Below are positions 1 to 9,396 of a stretch of DNA of 54,939 bases, one piece after another. The notes under the pieces were generated by a model. It made no database searches, was not told the DNA's origin, and saw only the letters and a list, made by a program, of their open reading frames with translations. The stretch lies in NCBI GenBank assembly GCA_015222065.1, contig JADFUQ010000311.1:1-54939 (forward strand), in the 5' to 3' direction. The stretch comes from Bacteroidota bacterium (GTDB lineage: Bacteria > Bacteroidota > Bacteroidia > Bacteroidales > VadinHA17). The first letter of the stretch is position 1; every line of letters starts with the position of its first letter. The translations under genes and the position numbers were made by a program.

Positions 1-744
1 ATTCGCTGGTACGGCCTCCTGTTTGCTTCCTCCTTTTTCTTTGGTTACCTTATTATGGCCAGGTTTTTCAAAAAAGAAAAAATACCTGAAGAAGTTCTTG
101 ACAGGCTAACTTTATATATGGCGCTTGGTACTATAATCGGAGCCCGTTTTGGACATTGTCTGTTTTATGAACCGGGTTATTATCTCGCTCATCCTTTTGA
201 AATACTCATGGTATGGCATGGCGGACTTGCAAGTCACGGTGCCGGAATAGGTATTCTTATCGCGTTATATCTGTTTGCAAAAAAGTCGAAAAAATCTTAC
301 TTGTGGACTCTTGACAGGATAGTTATTGTAGTAGCTCTTTCGGGTTTCTTTATCAGAACCGGAAACCTGATGAATTCTGAAATATACGGTGTTGAAACTA
401 ATCTCCCCTGGGGTTTTGTTTTCCTAAGGAACGGAGAAACAGTACCAAAACACCCAACACAGATATATGAAGCACTTGCGTATCTGCTTGTCTTTATTCT
501 CCTTTACTTCATATATAAAAGAAATCAAGGTGTATTTAAATCCGGATTATTATTCAGTTTGTTCATGATATTGGTTTTTACTTTCAGGTTTTTTGTTGAA
601 TTTATTAAAAACAACCAGGTAGCTTTTGAGTCGGGGATGACATTAAATATGGGTCAGTGGCTAAGCATTCCTTTTGTTCTGTTTGGTATTATTCTGCTCA
701 TTTTTGTACTTAAAAAACCAATGCCTGAAAAACGAAACATTTAG
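1..744 (+). CDS. lgt: Prolipoprotein diacylglyceryl transferase (5'-truncated by window edge)
   Basis: Lgt moves diacylglycerol from phosphatidylglycerol onto the lipobox cysteine of prolipoproteins in the inner membrane. The reading frame is open from base 1 (IRWYGLLFASSFFFGYLI), which matches the usual first membrane segment, so the true start lies left of the window and the ATG at 55 is internal. The conserved GARFGHCLFYEP and HGGLASHGAGIG stretches and the RTGNLMNSEIYG and HPTQIYEA motifs are all present, with several hydrophobic segments. Substrates are plausible within this window: the cyclophilin, TPR and DUF4292 proteins all carry lipoboxes. No downstream operon partner is visible, because 412 bases of non-coding DNA follow. 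Confidence 0.95.
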   Translation: MRWYGLLFASSFFFGYLIMARFFKKEKIPEEVLDRLTLYMALGTIIGARFGHCLFYEPGYYLAHPFEILMVWHGGLASHGAGIGILIALYLFAKKSKKSYLWTLDRIVIVVALSGFFIRTGNLMNSEIYGVETNLPWGFVFLRNGETVPKHPTQIYEALAYLLVFILLYFIYKRNQGVFKSGLLFSLFMILVFTFRFFVEFIKNNQVAFESGMTLNMGQWLSIPFVLFGIILLIFVLKKPMPEKRNI

Positions 745-938
745 CTTAAGCCGATAATTTAACCTATACAAAAAACCAGGAATTGTCCTGTGTAATACAT
801 TTATTGTAACTAATCAGTCTACAGACGTCAGTAGGCAGTCCTAAAAAACCTTCAAATTACAGAGGATTTATTAACTTAGAACTTTCTAACCGGTTTTAAA
901 TGAGCAGTTCCGAAAAATCAATCTGATATACCGTATTG

Positions 939-1018
939 TCAAGGCAAAAGTATAATATGATGATAATATATACAATATACAATATCACCTGTATGTTTAT
1001 CGTTGACATGACACTCGC
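939..1018 (+). repeat. Dispersed intergenic repeat, copy A
   Basis: The sequence TCAAGGCAAAAG, then TATAATATGATGATAATAT, then TGTTTATCGTTGACATGACA matches 41241-41336 in the same order and orientation. Copy B has a 13-base insertion after the first block and scattered substitutions. Both copies are intergenic, and I see no coding capacity. Confidence 0.8.
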
Positions 1019-1037
1019 TTTAAAAGGAACAGGTTGG

Positions 1038-1084
1038 TTTTTCAGCTTCCTCCCTTCATGGCAGGGATAAATGAAGCTGAAAAA
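1038..1084. repeat. Perfect 12-bp inverted repeat with inner stem
   Basis: TTTTTCAGCTTC (1038-1049) pairs perfectly with GAAGCTGAAAAA (1073-1084). The loop has a second CCCT/AGGG stem around TCATGGC. It sits directly after the dispersed repeat, about 290 bases past lgt. No clear T-tract follows on the plus strand, so a terminator role is uncertain. Confidence 0.7.
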
Positions 1085-1120
1085 TTTCAATCCGTCAAAG
1101 TAGAATTAAGTTTAAATAAA

Positions 1121-1128
1121 TATATTTG
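1121..1128 (+). promoter_or_regulatory. Candidate -7 box (TATATTTG)
   Basis: TATATTTG fits the Bacteroidota -7 consensus TAnnTTTG and lies 28 bases before the ATG of the coiled-coil protein. No TTG is found at the expected 19-21 base spacing upstream, so only half of the promoter is supported. Confidence 0.3.
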
Positions 1129-1156
1129 CATTAAACTGATTTAATATCAAGTAATA

Positions 1157-2071
1157 ATGGAAAAAGATAATAAACAAACTGTTGTTAAAAAGGAACCTGT
1201 AAAACCCGGAATTACTGTACTCATTATTTCTGTTGCAGTTCTTTTCCTGGCACTTAGCGGGCTTATTTACCTGTATTTTAGTCAAAAGGCTGATATGGTT
1301 GAGATGGAAATCGTACTGACTGCCGAAAAAGATTCGCTTACAAACGAATTACAAGAGATGATTATTGGTTATGATACTCTTAAAACATCGAATGATACTC
1401 TTAACATAAAACTTATAGAAGAACAAGATAAAATAAAAAGACTTATCCAAATACAGGCTTCCAATGCCCGGAAAATACAGCTGTACAAAAAAGAACTGGG
1501 TACTCTTCGCAGTGTTATGAAAAGTTATATTGTTCAAATCGATTCTCTTAATACAAAAAACAAACAGTTAATAGCCAGTAATGCAGAATTTCAAATAAAA
1601 CTTGAATCTGCTGAACGAACAAATAAACAATTGTCTGAGATTAAAGATGAGCTTTCATCTAAGGTTGAAAAAGCCTCCGTTATTATGGCTAGTAATATTC
1701 ACGCTGCACCATTGAACAACAGAGGAAAGGAAAAAGACAAAATTGACAAAATCGAAAAAATCCGTGTCTGTTTTACACTAAGGGAAAATCCTATCGTTGA
1801 ACCGGGAAAAAAGGATATTTATATGCGAATAATGCGCCCCGATTCCCTTGTTTTAGCTCTTGCTCCTGAAAATATTTTCACATTTCAGGATAAACAATTG
1901 ATTTATTCTGCAATGAGAACTATTGAATACATTAATAAAGATATTGATGTATGTATTTATTTCAACGATAATGAACATTTTATTATTGGAAAATATTCTA
2001 TTGATCTCTTTCTGAAAAATACCAAAATAGGCACAACCACTCTTACCCTCAGGGAATCGGGATGGTTCTAA
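1157..2071 (+). CDS. Single-pass membrane protein with long coiled coil, unknown function
   Basis: I do not recognise a named family. The 304-residue product has a short basic, cytoplasm-like N-terminus, one hydrophobic segment at about residues 19-42, and a long charged heptad-rich coiled coil (about 45-175) with repeated T/N/S-L-N-x-K patterns. A C-terminal globular domain (about 200-304) has alternating hydrophobic residues that suggest beta strands (IRVCFTLRENPIVEPGKKDIYMRI). This layout suggests a periplasm-facing anchored protein. It stands alone: no close neighbour shares its strand within 300 bases. A possible -7 box lies just upstream. It resembles conserved hypothetical proteins of Bacteroidota in style only. 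Confidence 0.75.
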   Translation: MEKDNKQTVVKKEPVKPGITVLIISVAVLFLALSGLIYLYFSQKADMVEMEIVLTAEKDSLTNELQEMIIGYDTLKTSNDTLNIKLIEEQDKIKRLIQIQASNARKIQLYKKELGTLRSVMKSYIVQIDSLNTKNKQLIASNAEFQIKLESAERTNKQLSEIKDELSSKVEKASVIMASNIHAAPLNNRGKEKDKIDKIEKIRVCFTLRENPIVEPGKKDIYMRIMRPDSLVLALAPENIFTFQDKQLIYSAMRTIEYINKDIDVCIYFNDNEHFIIGKYSIDLFLKNTKIGTTTLTLRESGWF

Positions 2072-2395
2072 TTAGTTTCTATTCAAAAATTCAAACAAAT
2101 TTTGAATTAAAGAACCAAACGATAAATAACAAAAAACAAATCTCAACTAAACGAAGTGGTCTCATAAACACCTTTGAAAATTAATTATTTTGTTAATAAA
2201 TAAGCTTCAATTAATAAAAATTCAAAACATAATTTACCAATATCTTTTTTTGAATTTTGAAACTTGATATTTATTTGTATTTTGGTGCTTGTTTTTTGTG
2301 GTTTTTAATATTTATATATCCTTTCGGGCTTTATAGACGGACTCTAATTAGTTTTACTTTAGGCAAACATATTGTTTAATCAATAACAAATTTAT
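2072..2395. repeat. Spacer containing an inverted-repeat element, copy 1
   Basis: This gap holds no gene. Bases 2161-2210 (ACACCTTTGAAAATTAATTA then TTTTGTTAATAAATAA) closely match 20968-21020. ACAAAAAACA (2129-2138) is complementary to TGTTTTTTGT (2290-2299), so the element can fold on itself. TTTTGGTGCTT and TTTATAGAC blocks near its right end recur in the second copy. Confidence 0.7.
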
Positions 2396-3685
2396 ATGAA
2401 AATAGGATTTATTATTGGTCGAATTGGCGGGGTTGACGGTGTAGCACTTGAAGCAGAAAAATGGATCCAGGTATTTAAAAAAATGGGGCATGAAATTTTT
2501 ATTATTTCCGGTCAGTTTCAGGATTGGAAAATTGATCGCACACATGATACCCTGGTTCCAGAAATGTCATTCTTTTCGCCTGAAAGTTACTGGGGGCAAA
2601 AAAAGGCGTTTTTTCATCCGGATACTAACACTACAGATTTAATGGAGCATGTTGCTCTATACTCCAGAATTATCTCTGACAAGATTATAAAATGGGCAAT
2701 CAGTAATAAAATTGATCTTCTTATCTCCGAAAACGCTTCTGCTCTTCCATCCCATCTTGAAATGGGCATGGGAATTAAACTGGCTGTTGAAACCCTGGGT
2801 CTTCCTACAATTACACATGATCATGATTTTGCCTGGGAAAGAGGTGACAGATATATTTCTCCACACAAAGAAATTAATAAGTTCGTTGAAAAAGCATTTC
2901 CCCTGAGGCTTCCTAACACATATCATGCTGTTATTAATTTAAACGCGCAAAAAACTCTTAAAGAAAAATATAACAGAAATTCTGTGGTTGTTCCTAATGT
3001 AATGGATTTTAATGTTCCGTTCGGGGAAAAAACCTCAAAAAACAAAAATTTGCGGGCCGATCTGGGTCTTGAAGAAGATGATCTTTTGCTTTTTCAAATA
3101 ACACGTATTGTTAAGAGAAAAGGAATTGAAGTTGCAATTAAGCTTATTGACAAACTTGATAATAAAAAAATTAAACTTGTTATTACCGGAAATTATAAAG
3201 ATGATGAGGGTAGTATATACTATAATATGCTTGTCAATCTGATCCACGAATTGAAAGTAAGCAGACAGATTATTTTTGCTTCTCATATTATACACAATAA
3301 GGGTCTTTCAGGAGACGGAAGTGATACACGCTATTCACTATCCGATGCTTATGCAAATACAACTGCCTGTACATATTTCAGTACTTACGAGGGTTTTGGT
3401 AATGCTTTTATTGAAGCAGTTCTGGCAAAACGTCCCATTTTTGTTAATAATTACAAGCCCGTTTACTGGCCTGATATCGGTAGTAAGGGATTTAAAGCAG
3501 TAATGCTTGAAGATAATGTACTTACCGATGATGCTGTTGAGCAAATGAGAGAGGTAATAATTAATAAAACACTAAACCACGAAATTGCTGAATTTAATTA
3601 TGCTCTTGGAAAAAAGCACTTTTCTTACGAGACACTTGAACAAAAATTGGAGGAGTTGCTTGATATAGCTACCGGCAAGAAGTAA
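2396..3685 (+). CDS. GT4-type glycosyltransferase, paralogue of the giant fusion protein
   Basis: This predicted GT-B fold glycosyltransferase has 429 residues. The N-terminal Rossmann half opens with MKIGFIIGRIGGVDGVALE. A linker motif HDHDFAWERGDRY lies near residue 140, and the C-terminal half starts with QITRIVKRKGIEVAI and holds the donor-site E-x7-E pattern in STYEGFGNAFIEAVLAKRP (about 330-350). The same HDF-x-WE-x-G-x-R signature and N-terminal pattern occur in the 1398-residue protein encoded on the other strand at 4918-9114, so the two are paralogues. There is no signal peptide, so it is likely cytoplasmic. The acceptor and sugar donor cannot be read from the sequence. It is convergent with hemW. 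Confidence 0.85.
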   Translation: MKIGFIIGRIGGVDGVALEAEKWIQVFKKMGHEIFIISGQFQDWKIDRTHDTLVPEMSFFSPESYWGQKKAFFHPDTNTTDLMEHVALYSRIISDKIIKWAISNKIDLLISENASALPSHLEMGMGIKLAVETLGLPTITHDHDFAWERGDRYISPHKEINKFVEKAFPLRLPNTYHAVINLNAQKTLKEKYNRNSVVVPNVMDFNVPFGEKTSKNKNLRADLGLEEDDLLLFQITRIVKRKGIEVAIKLIDKLDNKKIKLVITGNYKDDEGSIYYNMLVNLIHELKVSRQIIFASHIIHNKGLSGDGSDTRYSLSDAYANTTACTYFSTYEGFGNAFIEAVLAKRPIFVNNYKPVYWPDIGSKGFKAVMLEDNVLTDDAVEQMREVIINKTLNHEIAEFNYALGKKHFSYETLEQKLEELLDIATGKK

Positions 3686-3751
3686 GAAGCAGGTAGTAGG
3701 AAGTAAGTAGTAAAGTAGGAAAGTAAGAAGTTTTGCCTTTATTCTTCTCCC

Positions 3752-4876
3752 TTACATCATTAATTCAGAGATGATGTTATCCGCTATCAATTTACCCTGG
3801 TCTGTGAGTATTAGGTTATCCTTGTTTTTCTTAATCATTCCATAATCAATAAATCTTTTCGAAAGCCCTATGCAATAATCCATTGCTTCTTTACTGTAGT
3901 TTTCTTCAAGGAATTTAAGATCAATACCCCACATTGTCCTCAATGATGTTAATATATATTCATTATATTTTTTCCTGTTATTCAGGTATTCTTTTTCAAA
4001 TGGAATTTTGTTTTTGCTAATAGAATACATATACATTTTATTGTCTGCAACATTCCACCGGCGTATTTTTCCGTTATATGAGTGAGCAGATGGTCCTAAT
4101 CCAAGATATTTTACCTGTTTCCAGTAATTTGTGTTATGTTTTGAAAAAAAACCATCCAGGCAAAAATTTGAAATTTCATAATGAAGAAATTTGTTTTCTC
4201 CGGCTTTTTTTATCAAAACTCTGAATTGATCAATACTGGTATCTTCTTCCTGTATTTTCATACGTCCTTCTTTTATATACCGTGAAAAAACCGTGTCAGG
4301 TTCTATTGTAAGATGGTAAGCCGAAATATGGTTGATTTCCATTTGAAAAGCAACATCAAGATTGTTCTCCCATGTTTCCATGCTCATTCCCGGAATTCCG
4401 TATATCAGATCTACGCTAATGTTTTCAAAGCCTGCATCTTTACTATCGTACACAGCTTTTATTCCTGTTTTACTTTGGTGCCTTCTGTTCAATAATCTAA
4501 GTTCCCGGTCAGAGAATGATTGCAATCCTATACTTAACCTGTTTATACCTGTTTTTACTAATTTCTTCAAATACTGTTTTGTCAGGTCATCAGGATTTGC
4601 TTCGAAAGTAATTTCTGCATCTTTTGATATTTTGAAATACTTGTAAAGACCTTCAAATATTATCATTATTTCCTCATAATCAAGAACAGACGGGGTTCCT
4701 CCACCAAAATAGATTGTTTCAACCTGTTCGGATTCAAGAAATCCTTTTTCCAGCTCCATCTCTTTCACCAGAGCTTTTATCATTCTACCTTTATCTTCCA
4801 GTCTTAATGATTTGTAAAAATCACAATAATGGCAGAGTTTCTTACAAAAGGGAATATGTATGTAAATACCGGCCAT
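3752..4876 (-). CDS. hemW: Radical SAM heme chaperone HemW
   Basis: HemW binds heme and a [4Fe-4S] cluster and is thought to deliver heme to respiratory enzymes. It was formerly annotated as a coproporphyrinogen oxidase. The N-terminus IYIHIPFCKKLCHYCDFY carries the CxxxCxxC cluster motif (C11, C15, C18). YFGGGTPSVL, the GLQSF strand, and DLIYGIPGMSMETWENN follow in the usual order. At 374 residues it has HemW length and lacks the extra N-terminal region of true HemN. It lies 41 bases downstream of the giant glycosyltransferase fusion on the same strand and may be co-transcribed with it. Confidence 0.93.
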   Translation of the reverse strand: MAGIYIHIPFCKKLCHYCDFYKSLRLEDKGRMIKALVKEMELEKGFLESEQVETIYFGGGTPSVLDYEEIMIIFEGLYKYFKISKDAEITFEANPDDLTKQYLKKLVKTGINRLSIGLQSFSDRELRLLNRRHQSKTGIKAVYDSKDAGFENISVDLIYGIPGMSMETWENNLDVAFQMEINHISAYHLTIEPDTVFSRYIKEGRMKIQEEDTSIDQFRVLIKKAGENKFLHYEISNFCLDGFFSKHNTNYWKQVKYLGLGPSAHSYNGKIRRWNVADNKMYMYSISKNKIPFEKEYLNNRKKYNEYILTSLRTMWGIDLKFLEENYSKEAMDYCIGLSKRFIDYGMIKKNKDNLILTDQGKLIADNIISELMM

Positions 4877-4917
4877 TGTGTTAATGCTATTTATGTTTCA
4901 TCCATTCCACCATTCCA

Positions 4918-7900
4918 TTATTCCACCATTCTATTCTTCTTATCTTCCAGTACAGCCAATACTGCATTTGATACAGCCCTTGGTTCCGGTGGCATTGAAT
5001 AAACATTTTTTTCATATTCACTATTATATGGAGAAATATTCAACGGTATTCCATCAACAACAATTGTACTACTTCCCCCGGGGTCGAATCCCATTGCATT
5101 TTCTATTCCCTGTTTTATTAAGATTTCAGCCATATCATGGTGTGTGGCTCCAACCGATTCCCTGATTCTTCCGTTAACCGCAAGAATATACATATTTCCA
5201 TTCTTATCCAATCCGGCTGCAATTTTTGGTCCTCTCATATCTGTATAGTCTATTCTTGCTGCCTGTGTTCTTATTGAGTTTTTCGTTTTCCATCCTTCTT
5301 TTTGCATATCTAAGCATGGGTTATTTCTTTCTACCAACATAGGTCCGGCTTCGATACCATGTATATATTTTTCCAGTCCTTTTATTTTTATGCTCAATTC
5401 TCTCCCCGTTTTTTTCATTGATTCAGGAATTAATCCTGCCGGAAAAGAAAGAGTCAGTCCTACCGGAATTATTTTTGTTTTTTCTTCTTTTTTTGTATGA
5501 ACAACATCCTTAATAGTATTTCCCGCAAGACGTATAATAATCCGTCCGTCTCCGGGAATATATTCTCTGTCAAAATTCAGGTCATAATAGCACACTTTAT
5601 TTCCCGGGGTTTTTATATTATATTGTTTTTCTGTAAAATCAATTATTTTGTTTTCACATTTTATTTCCAAACCCTTTGAGCAATTCACTCTTAGTATATC
5701 AAGTTTTCCGTCCTTCTTCACCAGAAAAGCCGGTTTATTATATAGCGGTGGACATATTATTCTTCCATTTTTAATCAGAAGGCCCAGGGGTGAACCTATG
5801 TATGCTTCCGGTAGCCCAAGTTTTCCTACAAGTTCGGGATTTAAAATATATCCTCCATTCCATCCAATCTGTACTTTTTTCTTTTCTCTCTTTTCAAATT
5901 CCTTAATAAAATCTGTCACTTTTTTCGGACGGCTTTTAGTGAAAACCGTAGTAAACGACCATTTTTTTCCCTGTAAATTTGTTTCTATTTTTGCCAGCAC
6001 GCCGTTCCATGGATGTCCATCATTATAAACACCGGTTAGATATGAATATTTTACCGGCTGTAATATCTTTTGCTTTTTACTTTTCAAATTATTTAAAACA
6101 AACTTCACCGGTGATCCGTTTTGTTCTGCATCTTTTTTCAGTTCCTCAAGCACTTTTTCCTTTCCTATTTTCTTACATAAGCTCTTAAACAGGTCTCCAT
6201 TAAGTTCTTCGCTAAAATCTTTTGCGGTTTGAATTGGGGTTGGGTAAGCCAGGGTAGGACGCATTCCCGCAGGTACAAATTGTATATACCCTGTTCCTCT
6301 TGGTATACCCATAATGTTTGCGGTTATATCATCTTTTACTCTTCCTATATGAAAGCGGTCAATATCAAGAATATCTGTCATTACTACCGCGTTTCTACGA
6401 TTAGAAATTATAAACCCTTTGCTATTTTTAATTTGCCAAAGAATTTTTAATGCCTTTTCTCCCAACTGTAAGAAATGAATGCCCACACATAATTGTTTTG
6501 TTCTTACAATCCGCAAAATTCTCTTTTCGTAAAGCAGTTTCAGTTCTCTGTCACCACTATTCTTAATATATTTTATTATCTCGTCAGCGTCGGCCCATTG
6601 TCTTATTGATTTTTCCTGTGCAAAAAGGAAAACCGGTTCAATTTCTGCTTCATGCCCACTCAGTTTCTCTTTTGTAAGTTCTTCTTCAATTTTTAAGTTA
6701 AGTCTTGACCTTACTGATTGTAGTGCAAAGAATTCCAGTTCATGCATGATATGTCTTCCGGAAAAAATTCCAATAGGCACATTTTCATGCATTCTTTTCA
6801 GAAGTTCTTCCCTATCGTCTATCGCAAGATATTTGCTTGAGGTAAGCTGTGAAAGAGCCAGGTTCCAGTCGGTAAAAAAATGAGAACCTGTATCAACATA
6901 GTAGGCTGTTGTTGGCCGGATAATTTCATGGTAAAGAAGATTTATCAGTCCTGTTATTTCCTGAATTGTAAATTCTCTGTATGCATAATGGTATTTATTC
7001 CTGTGCCTGTATGACATTGAGTGGTCATGTCTTATTTTTATTTCACCTTCGCGATAGCGAAAAATATTATCAACTGAGTTATAAAATTTTGCTATTTTTT
7101 CTTCTTCAATAAACACGTGATCCGGATTATTATTAATCAAGTCTTTTGCAAACATAAAGGCCATACCTCTTACTTCCTGTTCCTCTACTCTGAAATAGCT
7201 GGGGTCAATCAGTGATTTTAGTTTAAGCATAAATAACAATCTTCCATATCCCGGTAAATAATGTCTTTTTTCTGTTTTAATAATTTCTTTCAATCCTTCA
7301 TTATTATTATTTATTAAATCCCGGTATTTATTGAAGCCATCCTTTACTTTTTCCATGCACTGGGCATTTGTTTTCAACTGATTATATAACCTGAAGTTAA
7401 TGTCTTTAATATTTTGGTAAAGAGTTTCCAGACTGTATCTTTTATTAACCGCATTTATGTTCTGTTCGTATTCATCACTAAAATTGTGTGGAAAAAATAC
7501 TCTTTCAAAAATATCTTTAACATGTTCCTTATTAATATTCTTACCGTCAAACTCAATAACTCTTAGTCTGTCTTCCTCGGGCAGATTCTCTCCTATTACA
7601 TCTGAATAAACATTTTCCGGATAATACCTGCTGCAAAATATTGGAATACCATATGCTGCTGCTTCAATAATAGGCAGTCCCCTCCCTTCGGTTTCGCTTG
7701 GTAGAAGGATAAGTGATGCAATATTATACAATTCCGGTATCCCTACAGGGTTTTTAAATCGTTTAAGAAATTTTTCTTTATCAAGTTCACTAAATAAAAA
7801 TGCCAGGTAAATTTTCTCCTGCAAATCTTTATTAATTGATCGTAGTAAGTCTGAAAATCTCTTTAATATTTTGTTAAAATAGTTAAATTGACCATTTGCT

Positions 7901-9114
7901 ATAGGTCCGGTTACCAGTAAAGTAAGTTTAAGGTGTCCTGTTTCTCTGAATTTTTCAATTATTTCTTGATTCTTAAACATTTTGTTGATCAGCCGAAAGC
8001 TTGTTTCAATCCTTTTTCTGGCTATTATTCTTGTAGGCTGCATAAACATAATATTCTCAGCCAGGAAATTTGCTTTCGCCTTTGTTTTACTTCCAATTAG
8101 TATTGGTCTTGGATTATTTTTAATAACCAGTCTGTTTTCAATAACATCTTTTACCGAATAACTTATCAGTGTATTTTTATACCTGCTCAATATTTTCTCA
8201 AATTGGTAATAAGTATTGATCTTTATTCTTTTGCTTGGGTTTTTATACTCTTCCGCATCAACTGCTGTTCCTATCAAGCCTATATTTGCCGGATTATGTC
8301 CGTTTTTTTCAATAAGGTGATCGCTTTGGCTTTGGTTAATATTGACGGAAATCCATGATCTTGATTCCCATGGGAATAATATTTCAATAATGCTAAAAAA
8401 CTCACCAATATGCGAGTTAATGAAGAAAAAATCTCTTGGTCCTTTTTCCAGATCTTTCTCTCTGATATCTATTTCTCTATTCCCTCCCTCCCAATAAAAA
8501 TCATGATTATTACAAATTACGGGGATTCCCATAATTTCCGATACCAGTACGGTTGCCAATGCAAATGATACATTTCCCGGGTTTGAACATATATTAACAA
8601 TGAACAGTAATTTAATGTTGTTTTTTTCTATGTATTTTCCCAGTTTTTCGGAAATCACAAGTACTTCCTTCCAAAATTTCAGGATAAGTTTGTTATATTC
8701 CTTGCTTCCTCTTTCCAATTTAGTATAGAAAAAATCATTGTACAATGGCCAGCTATCAAAGCTTTTCGCTTCCTTTATTACAAATATTCTGGTTTCCGGA
8801 TCCACAATTTTTTCTGCTTCCGGCTTAAATTCCCCGCTAATATAATGTATTGGTATACTACCCAAATTTTTCCTGTATAGTTTTGCATATTTTTCTATTT
8901 CAATGGTCACACCATCAATCGAATAACTAAATGTTACAAAACCAATTCCTCCTTTTTTTAATTCACTCCTGAAATCATTAAAACTATTGTTGTATTCAAC
9001 TGCCGGAACTGAATTATTTTCTTTTAATTCATCTAAAAACAAACCCAGGTCAAACCATGTTTTTATTTTTTTCTGGTTTAACAACTTTATCATTTCTGTA
9101 ACTGTTTTTTTCAT
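4918..9114 (-). CDS. Giant fusion: glycosyltransferase + uncharacterised middle region + NAGPA-type phosphodiester glycosidase
   Basis: This is a single intact 1398-codon frame. Residues about 30-570 form a GT-B glycosyltransferase related to the neighbour at 2396-3685: IGFVTFSYSIDGVTIEIEKY, NNHDFYWEGGNR (about 203) and LPSETEGRGLPIIEAAAYG (about 475). Residues about 570-1000 match nothing I know. They include a His-rich stretch (IRHDHSMSYRHRNKYHYAYR) and GYIQFVPAGMRPTLAYPTP. Residues about 1000-1390 carry phosphodiester glycosidase (NAGPA family) marks: WNGGYILNP (about 1085), SPLGLLIKNGRI, and NAMGFDPGGSSTIVVDG (about 1345). No signal peptide is visible, although this glycosidase family is usually exported. 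Inferred role: building or trimming a phosphodiester-linked glycan. The last codons (KKNRMVE) are written in spacer-type repeat sequence. It sits upstream of hemW. Confidence 0.85.
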   Translation of the reverse strand: MKKTVTEMIKLLNQKKIKTWFDLGLFLDELKENNSVPAVEYNNSFNDFRSELKKGGIGFVTFSYSIDGVTIEIEKYAKLYRKNLGSIPIHYISGEFKPEAEKIVDPETRIFVIKEAKSFDSWPLYNDFFYTKLERGSKEYNKLILKFWKEVLVISEKLGKYIEKNNIKLLFIVNICSNPGNVSFALATVLVSEIMGIPVICNNHDFYWEGGNREIDIREKDLEKGPRDFFFINSHIGEFFSIIEILFPWESRSWISVNINQSQSDHLIEKNGHNPANIGLIGTAVDAEEYKNPSKRIKINTYYQFEKILSRYKNTLISYSVKDVIENRLVIKNNPRPILIGSKTKAKANFLAENIMFMQPTRIIARKRIETSFRLINKMFKNQEIIEKFRETGHLKLTLLVTGPIANGQFNYFNKILKRFSDLLRSINKDLQEKIYLAFLFSELDKEKFLKRFKNPVGIPELYNIASLILLPSETEGRGLPIIEAAAYGIPIFCSRYYPENVYSDVIGENLPEEDRLRVIEFDGKNINKEHVKDIFERVFFPHNFSDEYEQNINAVNKRYSLETLYQNIKDINFRLYNQLKTNAQCMEKVKDGFNKYRDLINNNNEGLKEIIKTEKRHYLPGYGRLLFMLKLKSLIDPSYFRVEEQEVRGMAFMFAKDLINNNPDHVFIEEEKIAKFYNSVDNIFRYREGEIKIRHDHSMSYRHRNKYHYAYREFTIQEITGLINLLYHEIIRPTTAYYVDTGSHFFTDWNLALSQLTSSKYLAIDDREELLKRMHENVPIGIFSGRHIMHELEFFALQSVRSRLNLKIEEELTKEKLSGHEAEIEPVFLFAQEKSIRQWADADEIIKYIKNSGDRELKLLYEKRILRIVRTKQLCVGIHFLQLGEKALKILWQIKNSKGFIISNRRNAVVMTDILDIDRFHIGRVKDDITANIMGIPRGTGYIQFVPAGMRPTLAYPTPIQTAKDFSEELNGDLFKSLCKKIGKEKVLEELKKDAEQNGSPVKFVLNNLKSKKQKILQPVKYSYLTGVYNDGHPWNGVLAKIETNLQGKKWSFTTVFTKSRPKKVTDFIKEFEKREKKKVQIGWNGGYILNPELVGKLGLPEAYIGSPLGLLIKNGRIICPPLYNKPAFLVKKDGKLDILRVNCSKGLEIKCENKIIDFTEKQYNIKTPGNKVCYYDLNFDREYIPGDGRIIIRLAGNTIKDVVHTKKEEKTKIIPVGLTLSFPAGLIPESMKKTGRELSIKIKGLEKYIHGIEAGPMLVERNNPCLDMQKEGWKTKNSIRTQAARIDYTDMRGPKIAAGLDKNGNMYILAVNGRIRESVGATHHDMAEILIKQGIENAMGFDPGGSSTIVVDGIPLNISPYNSEYEKNVYSMPPEPRAVSNAVLAVLEDKKNRMVE

Positions 9115-9136
9115 AAAGCTATATCTTCATTTTATA

Positions 9137-9230
9137 ACAGTGAAATATGGCATGCATTTTACATTCTTCTAAAGAGTTACTGGTTAATGGTTAATGGTTA
9201 ATGGGTTGACAGGTACTGGTACCGGTCTTT
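9137..9230. repeat. Short repeat modules upstream of the giant fusion gene
   Basis: Bases 9137-9162 (ACAGTGAAATATGGCATGCA then TTTTAC) resemble the hairpin module found at 15901-15998 and 35642-35702. Bases 9181-9202 are three tandem copies of TGGTTAA. GGTACTGGTACCGGT (9212-9226) is partly palindromic. Pyrimidine-rich sequence continues to about 9290. Confidence 0.55.
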
Positions 9231-9396
9231 TAACCTTGAATTCTTAATTCTTCCTTACTCAACTACTCACTTTACTCACCCTACTTAACTATAAATACTG
9301 ATTAGTTACTAAATATAGGAATTTATCAGCTAATATTTTGTTTTGTTTGTTTTTTTAGCTTTGTGTTGTTTATTTATTCTGTTAATTTTTTATTCA

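Larger units (their letters stand above)
745..1156. other. Non-coding spacer with repeat modules and a hairpin
   Basis: This 412-base gap has no convincing gene. It holds a GGCAGTCC-type word (815-842) shared with two other spacers, one copy of an 80-95 base dispersed repeat (939-1018) also found near 41.3 kb, a strong hairpin (1038-1084), and a candidate -7 promoter box (1121-1128). A 64-codon minus-strand frame across 896-1090 only reads through the repeat and hairpin and is not supported. Confidence 0.6.

Noticed and set aside
896..1090. A 64-codon minus-strand frame in the gap after lgt
   Set aside because: It runs across the dispersed repeat and the hairpin, has no recognisable domain, and the corresponding second repeat copy has no such frame.
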